Below the pieces are notes generated by a model. It had not been told where the DNA came from, made no database searches, and worked only from the letters and a program-made list of their open reading frames with translations. This document shows, in pieces, positions 1 to 8,937 of a stretch of DNA of 64,000 nucleotides. Origin of the DNA: Nesterenkonia alkaliphila. GTDB lineage: Bacteria; Actinomycetota; Actinomycetes; Actinomycetales; Micrococcaceae. Position 1 is the stretch's first letter, and each line of letters opens with the position of its first letter. Position numbers and translations under genes: made by a program. The DNA is taken from positions 1-64,000 of the forward strand of contig NZ_WRPM01000038.1 of assembly GCF_009758175.1 (NCBI RefSeq), given 5' to 3'.

Positions 1-935
1 CGGTGGAGAGGACCGCAGAGGGCTTCACCGTGCTGGAGGCGCCGGGCCGGGGCGAACCGGCCCAGGTGCGCTTCACGGATCTGACCGCCGAGGACCTCCA
101 GCCGGGCCGGTTCATCCGCCGGGCAGGCTCCGACGTGGCCGCAGGGGAGACGGTGCTCAGACCCGGGGACGCCCTGACCCCGGCCCGGCTCGGCCTGCTG
201 GCAGCCTGCGGAGCCGCCGAGGTGCGTGTTCTCGAGCCGGTCCTCACTCTGGTGCTGGCCACCGGGGAGGAGATCCGCGGACCGGGCGAGCCGCTGGGGC
301 CCGGCCAGCTCTACGATGCCAACTCCGTGCTGATCAGTGCCGCCTGTGAGGACTTCGGCCACCAGGTGATCTCCGCCCGGGTGCCCAGCGACAGCCCGGA
401 CAGGTTCGACGCCGCCCTGGAAGCACTCATTGCCCAGCACCGCCCGCATCTGATCATCACCGCCGGGGGGATCAGCGCCGGGGCCTATGAAGTGGTGCGC
501 CAGGCGCTGGGCAGCCGGGGCGTGCAGTTCGGCTCGGTGGCCCAGCAGCCCGGCGGACCCCAGGGCTGGGGCAGCCTGAGCGCTGAGCACGGACCGGTCG
601 CCGTGATCGCCCTGCCCGGCAACCCGGTCAGCTGTGCGGTGAGCCTGGAGGTTCTGCTGCGCCCTGCGCTGGCCTCCCTGGACCCCGGCTGCCCGGACCA
701 GCGCCGCGTGCCGGTGCGGCTTGCGGAACCTCTGGTCTCACCCCGCGGACTGCGCCAGTTCCGCCGGGTGCAGCTGGCTGCCGGGCAGGCGGCGGTGCTG
801 CCCGCGGCGGTGCCGGTGGGCGGGCCCAGCTCGCACCTGCTGGGCCATCTGGCGCGCTCCGACGCCCTGCTGGAGATCCCGGAGGATATGGTGGAGATCC
901 CTGCTGGCACCCCACTGGAGGCAATCCTGCTGTGA
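1..935 (+). CDS. moeA: Molybdopterin molybdenumtransferase MoeA, 3' part (5' end outside window)
   Basis: This is the C-terminal ~310 residues of MoeA, which inserts molybdate into adenylylated molybdopterin in the last step of molybdenum cofactor synthesis in the cytoplasm. MoeA proteins are usually about 400 residues, so roughly the first 90 lie upstream of the window; the GTG at position 3 is an internal valine rather than a start. Visible family motifs are LYDANSVLI (near visible residue 103), GGISAGAYEVV (near 155) and LPGNPVSCAV (near 203), the last two from the MoeA/MogA-fold domain, followed by the C-terminal beta-barrel domain. The stop overlaps the GTG start of moaC by four bases (GTGA), so the two are translationally coupled in a moeA-moaC-moaE operon. 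Confidence 0.93.
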   Translation, partial: VERTAEGFTVLEAPGRGEPAQVRFTDLTAEDLQPGRFIRRAGSDVAAGETVLRPGDALTPARLGLLAACGAAEVRVLEPVLTLVLATGEEIRGPGEPLGPGQLYDANSVLISAACEDFGHQVISARVPSDSPDRFDAALEALIAQHRPHLIITAGGISAGAYEVVRQALGSRGVQFGSVAQQPGGPQGWGSLSAEHGPVAVIALPGNPVSCAVSLEVLLRPALASLDPGCPDQRRVPVRLAEPLVSPRGLRQFRRVQLAAGQAAVLPAAVPVGGPSSHLLGHLARSDALLEIPEDMVEIPAGTPLEAILL

Positions 936-1420
936 GCGAGTCCGAGAAACTGACCCATGTCCGCGGCGACGGCAGTGCCGCAATGGTCGATGTCTCCTCG
1001 AAGCCGGTCACCGCGCGCACCGCGGCAGCAGTCGCCACGGTGGTGACCACACCTGAGGTAATCAGCCTGTTGGCCGAGAACGGGCTGGCCAAGGGAGACG
1101 CCCTGAGCACAGCGCGGATCGCCGGAATCATGGCCGCCAAGAAAACACCAGAACTGGTGCCGCTGTGCCACCCGCTGCCAATCAGCAAAGTCACCGTGGA
1201 CCTACAGCTGGATGCTCCCCAGCCCGGCAGTGTGCAGATCACCGCTGAGGTGAGGACCACCGGGCAGACCGGTGTGGAGATGGAGGCGCTGACCGCTGCC
1301 TCGGTGGCCGCACTGACCCTCTACGACATGATCAAAGGTGTGGACCGGGCCGCGGTGATCGCTGAAACAAAGGTCATCACAAAATCCGGGGGCGTCTCCG
1401 GGGACTGGAGCCGGTTATGA
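932..1420 (+). CDS. moaC: Cyclic pyranopterin monophosphate synthase MoaC
   Basis: MoaC converts the MoaA product (3',8-cyclo-7,8-dihydro-GTP) into cyclic pyranopterin monophosphate, the first committed intermediate of molybdenum cofactor. The 162-residue length is normal. The conserved stretch KTPELVPLCHPL (71-82, with the active-site His at 80), GVEMEALTA (114-122) and YDMIK (131-135, with the catalytic Asp/Lys pair) are all present. The GTG start overlaps the moeA stop and the stop overlaps the moaE ATG, each by four bases, showing a tightly coupled operon. MoaA, MoaD and the enzymes that use the cofactor are not in the window. Confidence 0.95.
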   Translation: MSESEKLTHVRGDGSAAMVDVSSKPVTARTAAAVATVVTTPEVISLLAENGLAKGDALSTARIAGIMAAKKTPELVPLCHPLPISKVTVDLQLDAPQPGSVQITAEVRTTGQTGVEMEALTAASVAALTLYDMIKGVDRAAVIAETKVITKSGGVSGDWSRL

Positions 1421-1833
1421 GCGTGGTGCATACAGCTGTCTCAGCCCAGCCGCTCCAGCCGGCACAGGCTGAAGCTGAGGTCTGGTCGGCCGAGTGCGGC
1501 GGCGTCGTGCTCTTCTGCGGGATCGTGCGTGACCACGACGGCGGAAAGCCCGTGGGCAGGCTCAGCTACACCGCGCATCCCAGTGCAGAACAGGTGCTGG
1601 CTGAGGTGTGCGCGGAGGTGGCCCGGAAGCATCAGGTACGGGTGTGGGCCGCGCACCGGACAGGGAGCCTGGAGATCGGTGACCACGCCCTGGTGGCCGC
1701 CTGCGCCTCCGCGCACCGGGCCGAGGCCTTCGCCGCCTGCGCAGAGCTCATCGAGCAGATCAAAGCCCAGGTGCCCATCTGGAAGGAGCAGTTCTACACC
1801 GACGGTTCCAAGGACTGGGTGGGTCTGAGCTAG
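1417..1833 (+). CDS. moaE: Molybdopterin synthase catalytic subunit MoaE
   Basis: MoaE is the large subunit of molybdopterin synthase. With thiocarboxylated MoaD it transfers two sulfurs to cyclic pyranopterin monophosphate to form the dithiolene. The 138-residue protein has the family motifs GIVRDHD (35-41), HRTGSLEIGD (80-89) and IKAQVPIWKEQ (115-125), which carry the conserved active-site lysines. It is the last gene of the moeA-moaC-moaE run, and its ATG overlaps the moaC stop. The stop codon overlaps the end of the convergent GDSL hydrolase gene by four bases, so no room is left for a classical terminator. Confidence 0.94.
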   Translation: MSVVHTAVSAQPLQPAQAEAEVWSAECGGVVLFCGIVRDHDGGKPVGRLSYTAHPSAEQVLAEVCAEVARKHQVRVWAAHRTGSLEIGDHALVAACASAHRAEAFAACAELIEQIKAQVPIWKEQFYTDGSKDWVGLS

Positions 1834-2720
1834 CTCTTCTCAGCCTCGGAGCTGCTTCCGCCCGGTGGCATGGAGCCGCCGAAGAGCGGTTCGATCTCCG
1901 GGCGCTTGGCGGTGATGCCGTCGCCGGAGGAGCGTCCGCGCAGCCGCCGGATCACCCAGGGGAACAGGTGGTGCCGGGCCCAGACCACATCGTCGACCCG
2001 GGCCTCCCGCCAGGACCGCTCGGCCGGGGGCTGCGGGGTCACCGGGTCCAGCTCATGCTTCACGTTCAGGGTGTCCAGCACCTCGCGGGCGATGGTGTGG
2101 TGGCCCAGCGGGGAGAAGTGCAGACGGTCCTCATCCCACATCTCCTTGGCGGTCAGCTCGCGCAGGCTCCACATATCCGCCACCACCGCATCATGCCGCT
2201 TGGCCACGGTGCGCACGTTCTCGTTGAAGATCGCCACCTTGCCCCGGATCGAACCCATCACCGGAGTGTCGTGCACATCCGGCCCGTTGAAGAGCACAAT
2301 GGTGGCCCCGGTGGTGGCCAGCAGCTGGACCATGGTGTCCAGAATGCGTGCGGTCTCATCGGGGTCGGAGCCGGGCCGGATAACGTTGTTGCCGCCGGCG
2401 CACAGGGTGATCAGATCGGGCTTGAGCTCCAGGGCCGGGGCGATCTGCTCATCCCGGATCTGTTCGATGAGCCGCCCGCGCACGGCCAGATTGGCGTAGG
2501 CGAAGTTCTCCGTGCTGCGGGCCAGCTCCTGGGCCACCCGGTCGGCCCAGCCGATGTGATAGCCGGGGCGCTCAGGGTCCGGATCACCGATGCCCTCGGT
2601 GAAGGAGTCTCCCAGAGCCACATAGCGCTGCCAGGGATGCACCGTCTCCGCGCGCTGCCTCGTGCCCAGTTCCTCGGCCTCAGGTGCCGCTGCCCCGTTG
2701 CTGCTCTCGTTTCCGCTCAC
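1830..2720 (-). CDS. SGNH/GDSL-family hydrolase
   Basis: A 296-residue SGNH hydrolase, a family of serine esterases, lipases and acetyl-esterases acting on unspecified esters. The nucleophile block GDSFTEG (37-43), the GGNN block (109-112) and the catalytic DRLH dyad (198-201) are all in place, so the enzyme should be active. No signal peptide or membrane segment is visible, so it is predicted to be cytoplasmic. The first ~28 residues are a low-complexity, Ala/Glu-rich leader, and the last ~60 residues, rich in Arg, Pro and Ser, lie beyond the catalytic fold. It is a single leftward gene facing the moa operon. The natural substrate cannot be read from sequence. Confidence 0.88.
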   Translation of the reverse strand: MSGNESSNGAAAPEAEELGTRQRAETVHPWQRYVALGDSFTEGIGDPDPERPGYHIGWADRVAQELARSTENFAYANLAVRGRLIEQIRDEQIAPALELKPDLITLCAGGNNVIRPGSDPDETARILDTMVQLLATTGATIVLFNGPDVHDTPVMGSIRGKVAIFNENVRTVAKRHDAVVADMWSLRELTAKEMWDEDRLHFSPLGHHTIAREVLDTLNVKHELDPVTPQPPAERSWREARVDDVVWARHHLFPWVIRRLRGRSSGDGITAKRPEIEPLFGGSMPPGGSSSEAEKS

Positions 2721-2790
2721 ATCAGCATTTTCGCACTACCGGTCAGTAACGTCCATCAGCCCTGAGGATGATCTCTTCTAGGATTGAGCC

Positions 2791-3447
2791 ATGACTGTTG
2801 AATACACGGTGGAATGGACCCGGCCGGAGTCCGAGCGTGAGGGCACGCCGTTGGCAGTGCTGCTGCACGGCTACGGCGCCAACGAGCGGGACCTGCTGGG
2901 CATGATCCCCGGCCTGCCCCAGGACTTCACCTATGCCTCGGTGTGCGCCCCGGTGGCCATGGGCTTCGGGGCCTACACCTGGTTCGACTTGGACGTTGAG
3001 CGGCTGGCCTACTCTTCCGACGCCGCCCGCGGCGCCGTGGAGGATCTCTGGGGATGGATCGACTCCGTGCGCAGCCAGCACACCTCGGTGACCCTGATCG
3101 GCTTCTCGATGGGCATGGCGATCGGCACCAGCCTGCTGCGTACCCGCCCGGAGGCCTTCGCCGCGATGGTGGGGCTCTCCGGATTCGCCGTGGACCCCGA
3201 CCGGGGCGAGGGCCTGCCCGGCTATTTCGACGACGCCGCCCTCACCGCCCAGCAGGTGCCCTTCTTCTGGGGGCGGGACCAGGAGGACCCGATCATCCCC
3301 CAGGAGATGGTCGACTACACCCACCAGTGGGCGAATAAGACCGTGAAGCTCACCAAAGTGCTCTACGCCGGGGCCGGCCACGGGGTGGTCCCCCAGGAGA
3401 TCGCCCACGTCAACGAGTTCCTCACCGCTGAGGTGCTCAAAGCCTAG
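2791..3447 (+). CDS. Alpha/beta-hydrolase, phospholipase/carboxylesterase family
   Basis: A 218-residue alpha/beta-hydrolase of the carboxylesterase/phospholipase (YpfH/YtpA-like) family. LLHGYGANERD (from residue 24) forms the oxyanion-hole region, GFSMG (104-108, Ser106) is the nucleophile elbow, DPIIP (~166-170) supplies the acid and GAGHG (194-198) the catalytic His. The length matches the compact family, and no signal peptide is seen, so it is cytoplasmic. Members hydrolyse short-chain esters or lysophospholipids; the physiological substrate is unknown. The gene is divergent from the GDSL hydrolase across about 70 bases, so the two may share a control region. Confidence 0.87.
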   Translation: MTVEYTVEWTRPESEREGTPLAVLLHGYGANERDLLGMIPGLPQDFTYASVCAPVAMGFGAYTWFDLDVERLAYSSDAARGAVEDLWGWIDSVRSQHTSVTLIGFSMGMAIGTSLLRTRPEAFAAMVGLSGFAVDPDRGEGLPGYFDDAALTAQQVPFFWGRDQEDPIIPQEMVDYTHQWANKTVKLTKVLYAGAGHGVVPQEIAHVNEFLTAEVLKA

Positions 3448-3465
3448 GACGCCGCCCGGGAGTGG

Positions 3466-3711
3466 TCAGGGGTTATTCACGAGGACGAGGGTGACTGGAC
3501 TAAGGCCCATTTCCTCACCTCTGAATTCGATTCTCTGTCCCGGCCGGATCTGGGCGCCGCGCCTGGTCTCCGGCTCCCCGTCGACCAGCACGAGGCCCTC
3601 GGCGATCACCTCCCGGGCCATCACCCCGTTCTCCACCGCCCCGGCCAGCTTCAGCAGCTGGCCCAGCCTGATGGACTCGTCCCGGATCGGCACTTCAATC
3701 TGTTCGCTCAT
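3466..3711 (-). CDS. S4-domain RNA-binding protein (YaaA/YbcJ type)
   Basis: An 81-residue stand-alone S4 domain. The typical core is recognisable: RLGQLLKLAGAVENG (about 16-30), REVIAEGLVLVDGEPE (about 34-49) and the RxGxxIxxxG strand near residues 51-60. Such small S4 proteins bind structured RNA, often ribosomal RNA; YaaA and YbcJ are the model relatives, with no firmly assigned target. The gene converges on the upstream esterase with 18 bases between stops. It appears to be single-gene, with its own short leader upstream. Confidence 0.88.
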   Translation of the reverse strand: MSEQIEVPIRDESIRLGQLLKLAGAVENGVMAREVIAEGLVLVDGEPETRRGAQIRPGQRIEFRGEEMGLSPVTLVLVNNP

Positions 3712-3962
3712 ACCTCCAGTGTCCCAGCTGCCGCCGTGCGGCCGCTCCCCGCTGGTGTGTCAGGCGTGCGCAGCGCTGGCCGGGCGCCAGACCGTCGAGT
3801 GCGAGGGTTTACGGCTGATTCGGGTGCTTGGAGGGCCAAGATGTCCGCAGAAGTGCGCACTCAGCGGGGAGGCTCGCCAACAGTACGAGATGCGGAACAT
3901 AAAGTCCGCATCGTGAAAGTCGACGCCCAGACTCGGCAGGACACAGGTCTAGTCTTATCCCC

Positions 3963-4967
3963 ATGACCCCCGCCGGCTCCGCTTCAGACCATCCTGCGCG
4001 TTCGCCTGCAGTCTGGCTGGGCCTGCTCCTGGTGATGCTGGCGGCCGGGATGGCGATCCCTGGCCAGGGCCGGATCAACGCCGAGCTCTCCGCACATACC
4101 GGGGATCCCTATCTCTCAGCACTGATCAGCTTCGTCACCGGCCTGCTGTTGGTATGCCTGATCGCGCTCTGCGCCCCCGCCGGACGGCGGGCGGTCTCCC
4201 GGGTCGTCCCGGCGTTCCGTTCCGGAGCAGTCAAATGGTGGTACCTGCTGGCCGGCTGCGTAGGCGGCTACTTCGTGCTGACCCAGACCCTGACCATCGG
4301 CATGATCGGGGTGGCTGTCTTCACCGTGGCAGTGGTCACCGGGCAGACCATCGGCGGGCTGCTCTGGGACAGGATTGGCCTCGGGCCCGCGGGCCGCCGC
4401 AGGATCAGCCCGATGCGGGTGCTCGGGGCAGCGCTGACGGTGCTCGCGGTGCTCTGGGCGGTCTCACCGCAGCTGGCCGGCGCCGACCGCGGGCTGCTCT
4501 GGCTGCTGCTGGTGATCCTGCCGTTCTCCGGCGGTTTCCTCAACGCCGCCCAGCAGGCGGTCAACGGGCACCAGGCCGCCGCCTACCGCAGCCCGATCCC
4601 GGCAACCCTGTTCAACTTTGCCGCCGGCTCCGCCCTGCTGCTGCTGGTCTGGCTGGGCAAGCTGCTGCTGGCCGGAGGCGTCCCCGGTGAGCTGCCCACC
4701 GTGTGGTGGTACTACATCGGCGGGCCGCTCGGCGTCGTCTTCATCGCCCTTGGCGCAGTCCTGGTCACCAAGGTCGGGGTGCTCATCGCCGCCATGGGCA
4801 TGATCGCCGGTCAGCTGCTCGGCTCGCTGCTGCTGGATCTGCTCGTCCCCGCCCCCGGCTCGATGGTGACTGCTGCCACAGTGCTCGGTACGGTGATGAC
4901 CCTGCTCGCCGTCGTCGTCGCCTCACTGCCCGATCTGATGCGCGGGCGGGGCCCCGGAGGGCGGTAA
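3963..4967 (+). CDS. DMT-superfamily permease (DUF606/YdcZ type)
   Basis: A 334-residue integral membrane protein with about ten hydrophobic segments arranged as two similar halves, which is the duplicated DUF606/YdcZ layout within the drug/metabolite transporter superfamily. The conserved N-terminal patch GMAIPGQGRINAEL (about residues 29-42) with nearby small-residue helices, and a matching repeat near residue 195 (GGFLNAAQQAVNG), support this. Substrates of DUF606 proteins are mostly undefined. A TAGTCT-like -10 hexamer ends only a few bases before the ATG and no ribosome-binding site is evident, suggesting a leaderless transcript, as is common in actinobacteria. It precedes glyS by 78 bases. 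Confidence 0.85.
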   Translation: MTPAGSASDHPARSPAVWLGLLLVMLAAGMAIPGQGRINAELSAHTGDPYLSALISFVTGLLLVCLIALCAPAGRRAVSRVVPAFRSGAVKWWYLLAGCVGGYFVLTQTLTIGMIGVAVFTVAVVTGQTIGGLLWDRIGLGPAGRRRISPMRVLGAALTVLAVLWAVSPQLAGADRGLLWLLLVILPFSGGFLNAAQQAVNGHQAAAYRSPIPATLFNFAAGSALLLLVWLGKLLLAGGVPGELPTVWWYYIGGPLGVVFIALGAVLVTKVGVLIAAMGMIAGQLLGSLLLDLLVPAPGSMVTAATVLGTVMTLLAVVVASLPDLMRGRGPGGR

Positions 4968-5045
4968 GCTGGCCTGCGTCGCGCCCCGTCGCGGCCCGAG
5001 CACCTGCACAACCTGCTGAACCACCCACGAGGAGCACCTGAGCCC

Positions 5046-6428
5046 ATGGCCACCGAGACCACCGTCGACAAAGTCATCAACCTGGCCAAGCGCCGCGGCT
5101 TCGTCTTCCAGGCCGGTGAGATCTACGGCGGCTCCCGCTCCGCCTGGGACTACGGGCCGCTGGGCACCGAGCTGAAGGAGAACATCAAGGCCGAATGGTG
5201 GCAGACCTTCGTGCGCGGGCGCGGGGACATGGTGGGCCTGGACTCCTCGATCATCCTGCCCTCCGCGGTGTGGAAGGCCTCCGGGCATGTGGACACCTTC
5301 ACCGACCCCCTGGTGGAGTGCCTGCAATGCCATAAGCGCCACCGCGAGGACCACCTCATCGAAGCCTTCGAGGACAAGAAGGGCCGCGCCCCGGAGGGCG
5401 GGCTGGCCGAAGTTCCCTGCCCCGACTGCGGCACCAAGGGCAGGTTCACCGAGCCGCGCGAGTTCTCCGGCCTGGTCAAGACCTACCTGGGAGTGGTCGA
5501 GGATGAGTCCGGGCTGCACTATCTGCGCCCGGAGACCGCCCAGGGCATCTTCACCAACTTCGCCAATGTGGTCACCGCAGCCCGCCGCAAGCCGCCCTTC
5601 GGGATCGGCCAGATCGGCAAGGCCTTCCGCAATGAGATCACCCCGGGCAACTTCATCTTCCGCACCCGGGAGTTCGAGCAGATGGAGATCGAGTACTTCG
5701 TGCCCCCGGCTTCAGCAGCTGAGCACTTCGAGGAGTGGGTCGCCGCCTGCAAGGCATGGTTCACCGACCTGGGCGTGAACCCGCAGAACCTGCGGGAGTT
5801 CGACGTGCCCGACGGCGAACGCGCCCACTACTCCGACCGCACCATCGATCTGGAGTACCGCTTCGGGTTCCAGGGCTCCGAATGGGGCGAGCTGATGGGC
5901 ATCGCCAACCGCACCGACTACGACCTGGGCCAGCACATCAAACACTCCGGCAAGGAGCTCAGCTACTTCGACCAGGGCTCCGGAGAGCGCTACGTGCCCT
6001 ATGTGATCGAGCCCAGCTTCGGGCTGACCCGCTCCATGATGGCATTCCTGGTGGATGCCTACGCCGAGGATGAGGCACCCAACACCAAGGGTGGGGTGGA
6101 TGTGCGCACCGTGCTGAAGCTGCACCCCAAGCTGGCCCCGGTGAAGGCTGCGGTGCTGCCGCTGTCCAAGAAGCCCGAGCTGGCCGAGCCCGCCGGGAAG
6201 CTGGCTGAGGCCCTGCGCAGGCAGTGGAACATTGATTACGACGACGCCGGGGCCATCGGCCGCCGCTACCGCCGCCAGGATGAGATCGGCACCCCCTTCT
6301 GCATCACCTTCGACTTCGACAGCCTCGAGGACCAGGCCGTGACCATCCGCGATCGTGACCAGATGACCCAAGAGCGGGTAAGCCTGGACCAGGTCCAGGG
6401 CTACCTGGCGCAGAAGCTGCTGGGGTAG
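5046..6428 (+). CDS. glyS: Glycyl-tRNA synthetase (dimeric, alpha2 type)
   Basis: A 460-residue class II glycyl-tRNA synthetase of the single-chain homodimeric type, which charges tRNA-Gly with glycine in the cytoplasm. Class II motifs are visible: motif 1 around [12 protein letters not shown] (about 35-46), motif 2 near [17 protein letters not shown] (about 185-201, with the FR-E signature) and motif 3 near [10 protein letters not shown] (about 325-334). An insertion carries a CxxC...CxxC zinc site (CLQCHKR near 93 and CPDCG near 118). The C-terminal ~110 residues form the anticodon-binding domain (LPLSKKPEL onward). GAGGAG lies about ten bases before the ATG. No T-box or glycine riboswitch fits in the 78-base leader. 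Confidence 0.96.
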   Translation: MATETTVDKVINLAKRRGFVFQAGEIYGGSRSAWDYGPLGTELKENIKAEWWQTFVRGRGDMVGLDSSIILPSAVWKASGHVDTFTDPLVECLQCHKRHREDHLIEAFEDKKGRAPEGGLAEVPCPDCGTKGRFTEPREFSGLVKTYLGVVEDESGLHYLRPETAQGIFTNFANVVTAARRKPPFGIGQIGKAFRNEITPGNFIFRTREFEQMEIEYFVPPASAAEHFEEWVAACKAWFTDLGVNPQNLREFDVPDGERAHYSDRTIDLEYRFGFQGSEWGELMGIANRTDYDLGQHIKHSGKELSYFDQGSGERYVPYVIEPSFGLTRSMMAFLVDAYAEDEAPNTKGGVDVRTVLKLHPKLAPVKAAVLPLSKKPELAEPAGKLAEALRRQWNIDYDDAGAIGRRYRRQDEIGTPFCITFDFDSLEDQAVTIRDRDQMTQERVSLDQVQGYLAQKLLG

Positions 6429-6510
6429 CTGCCAGCTTCTGGAGCGCCGCGGCGCCAGGTCCAGTGCTGTGCATTGCGCAGTCGGGTAAACAGGTCTACG
6501 CTAGCTGGCG

Positions 6511-7503
6511 ATGTTGCCGACAGCGCCTGCGGGCCAACCAACACTGACACTGGACTCCGGCCTCACCGTCCGCCCCTGGGCCGACGGTGATGACCTCGCA
6601 CTCCTGGAGGTCTGGGGTGATCCCGAGAACCCTATGCACCACCGGGATCGCAGCCTGCTGGGGCCCTCCTCCAACGCACCCTGGTCCCGCTGCATCGTGG
6701 CCGAGGACGCCGGTGTGCCGGTGGCCGCAGCGACGATCTTCCGCTCCTCCCTGCACCCGGACCGGCTCTCCTTCTATGTGGAGGTAGCTCCGGAGCACCG
6801 CCGCAAGGGGGTCGCTGCCCAACTGCTGGACATTCTGGAAGCTGAGATCCCCAACTGTGCGGTGCAGAGCCTCAAAGCCCGGTGCGCTAAAGGCTCGGCT
6901 GCCCAGTGCTTCCTGAAGGACAATGGCTTCCGGAAGATCCAGACCTCCCGGGAGGTGATCATCCAGCCTGGCGCGCTGCCGGTCCCTGATGTGGAGCACC
7001 TGCCCATCGACCTGCAGGAGATCGCCACCGGCTCGGTGGAGCTGAGCCAGCTGGTGGCTGAGTTCTACAACGCCGTCCATGACTGGGATCCCTCGGAAAT
7101 GACCATCGGCAAGGCCCAGCAGATGCTGCTCTCCCCAGAATCCGGTGCCACCGGTGCGGTGGTGCTGCGCTCGACCCGCAGCCCGCAGGCAGCGGCCGAA
7201 GAGGGCTCCGAGGCCACCGTGGCCGCAGACCAGCCTCAGGCGATCCTGGCCTTCGCGGTCAGCTACACTCCTGAGCGCACCGATGCCCCTGCCGATGTGC
7301 TCATCGGGTGGGACCCCGCCCTGGGTGAGGCCGCAGAGCAGTCGGTGCGCCAGCTGCTGGGCCTGGTTTCTGCCCGGTATCCGGTCTCCGTGGAGGTCGA
7401 CGACGCGATGGCACCTCTGAAGCGGATCGCTGATGAGCTGACCGCCTCCGACGAAGCCGAGATCGACTTCGAGGCCCTCATCTACGCCCGCGACACCCCC
7501 TGA
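6511..7503 (+). CDS. GNAT-family N-acetyltransferase, two-domain length
   Basis: A 330-residue protein whose N-terminal ~150 residues are a GNAT acetyltransferase: VEVAPEHRRKGVAAQLL (about 90-106) matches the acetyl-CoA-binding motif A (V-x-P-x-x-R-x-x-G-x-A). The remaining ~180 residues have weak GNAT character and no clear second acetyl-CoA site, so this half may be a degenerate repeat or a substrate-binding domain. The acceptor substrate is unknown. The length recalls the two-domain mycothiol synthase MshD, but the MshD motifs are not apparent. A TACGCT hexamer nine bases before the ATG and the absence of a Shine-Dalgarno suggest a short or missing leader. It lies between glyS and the dihydrouridine synthase. 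Confidence 0.75.
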   Translation: MLPTAPAGQPTLTLDSGLTVRPWADGDDLALLEVWGDPENPMHHRDRSLLGPSSNAPWSRCIVAEDAGVPVAAATIFRSSLHPDRLSFYVEVAPEHRRKGVAAQLLDILEAEIPNCAVQSLKARCAKGSAAQCFLKDNGFRKIQTSREVIIQPGALPVPDVEHLPIDLQEIATGSVELSQLVAEFYNAVHDWDPSEMTIGKAQQMLLSPESGATGAVVLRSTRSPQAAAEEGSEATVAADQPQAILAFAVSYTPERTDAPADVLIGWDPALGEAAEQSVRQLLGLVSARYPVSVEVDDAMAPLKRIADELTASDEAEIDFEALIYARDTP

Positions 7504-7602
7504 CCTTCATTCTCTGTAGGGCTCTGCACTCTGCATGGGGTTATTTCCCTACAGCTTGCGCAAATCCCTACACAGACTTGACCGAATCCGGACAATAGAA
7601 CT

Positions 7603-8814
7603 GTGACTGAGACCCTGGAACGCCCCGCAGCCGTCGGTGGTGAGCACAACGCCGCCACCGCCACCGCACTGCTGCCGCCCCTGCAGCTGGGCCCCATCAC
7701 CGTGGACACCCCGGTGGTGCTGGCACCCATGGCCGGAATCACCAACACCGCCTTCCGCCGGTTGTGCCGCGAGTACGGCGGCGGCCTCTACGTCAACGAG
7801 ATGGTGACCGCCCGCGCGCTGGTGGAGCGCCGCCCGGAATCGCTGCGGATCATCAAGCACGAGCCCGATGAGGTGCCCCGCTCCGTCCAGCTGTACTCGG
7901 TGGATCCGGTCACCACAGGGCACGCGGTGCGGATGCTGGTGGAGGAGGACCGGGCCGATCACATCGACCTGAACTTCGGCTGCCCCGTGCCCAAGGTGAC
8001 CCGCAAGGGCGGCGGCTCGGCCCTGCCTTGGAAGATCCGGCTCTTCGAATCCATCGTGGCCACGGCCGTCCGTGAAGCAGCCCGGGGCAATATTCCAGTG
8101 ACGGTCAAAATGCGCAAAGGCATCGACGAGGACCACCTCACCTACATCGAGGCCGGCAAGGTGGCCCGGGACTCCGGTGTGGTGGCCGTGGCCCTGCACG
8201 GGCGCACCGCCCGCCAGCACTACTCCGGCCAGGCCGATTGGGAGGCGATCGCCCGGCTGCGTGAGTCCCTGCCAGATCTGCCGGTGCTCGGCAACGGGGA
8301 CATCTGGTCTGCTGAGGACGCAGTGCGCATGGTGGAACAGACCGGGGTGGACGGCGTCGTCGTCGGCCGTGGCTGCCAGGGCCGTCCCTGGCTGTTCGGG
8401 GACCTGCAGGCCGCCTTTGAGGGCCGCGAGGACAGATACCGGCCGGGCGTGAGCATGGTCTGCCAGACCCTGCTGCGGCATGCCCAGATGCTCATTCCGT
8501 ACTTCGACGGGGACGAGCGCAAAGCCATGCAGGACATCCGCAAACACGTGGCCTGGTACTTCAAGGGCTATCCGGTGGGTTCGGCGCTGCGCACCCAGCT
8601 GGTCACCGTGGAGTCCATGGCCCAGCTTCAGGAGCTGCTCGATCAGCTGGACCAGTCGATCGGCTACCCCGGCGACGACGCCGAGGGCCCCCGCGGGCGC
8701 GCCGGCTCACCGAAGAAGGTGCACCTGCCCGAGGACTGGCTGGCCTCCCAGGAGCTCAACGAGGACCAGCGCCAGATGATCCAGGACGCCGAGGTCGACA
8801 CCTCCGGCGGCTGA
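7603..8814 (+). CDS. dusB: tRNA-dihydrouridine synthase (DusB-like)
   Basis: A 403-residue flavoenzyme that reduces uridines to dihydrouridine in the D-loop of tRNAs using FMN and NADPH. The TIM-barrel signature is complete: VLAPMAGITNTAFR (near 44-57), the catalytic loop FGCPVPKVTRKGGGSAL (about 125-141, with the active-site Cys), VKMRKGI (about 167), ALHGRTARQHYSG (about 195), GNGDI (about 229) and GRGCQGRPW (about 255). The GTG start has no clear ribosome-binding site, and a CAATAG hexamer lies just upstream, so a leaderless mRNA is likely. Three copies of a CCCTACA heptamer (one inverted) precede it. A polar Gly/Glu-rich tail extends beyond the usual C-terminus. Confidence 0.93.
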   Translation: MTETLERPAAVGGEHNAATATALLPPLQLGPITVDTPVVLAPMAGITNTAFRRLCREYGGGLYVNEMVTARALVERRPESLRIIKHEPDEVPRSVQLYSVDPVTTGHAVRMLVEEDRADHIDLNFGCPVPKVTRKGGGSALPWKIRLFESIVATAVREAARGNIPVTVKMRKGIDEDHLTYIEAGKVARDSGVVAVALHGRTARQHYSGQADWEAIARLRESLPDLPVLGNGDIWSAEDAVRMVEQTGVDGVVVGRGCQGRPWLFGDLQAAFEGREDRYRPGVSMVCQTLLRHAQMLIPYFDGDERKAMQDIRKHVAWYFKGYPVGSALRTQLVTVESMAQLQELLDQLDQSIGYPGDDAEGPRGRAGSPKKVHLPEDWLASQELNEDQRQMIQDAEVDTSGG

Positions 8815-8937
8815 GCAGCGCCGTGCGGGCGATCTGCTGCGCTCCGGTCGGTCGCGGTACCCTTGCAGGCTTGTACCGCTTCCCTCCCGTCCCTTGCAGC
8901 TCATCCCGCACAACACTGCTCAGATAGGCTAGGCCTC

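Noticed and set aside
4968-5045. T-box or glycine riboswitch upstream of glyS
   Set aside because: The 78-base leader has neither the T-box bulge sequence nor glycine aptamer motifs.
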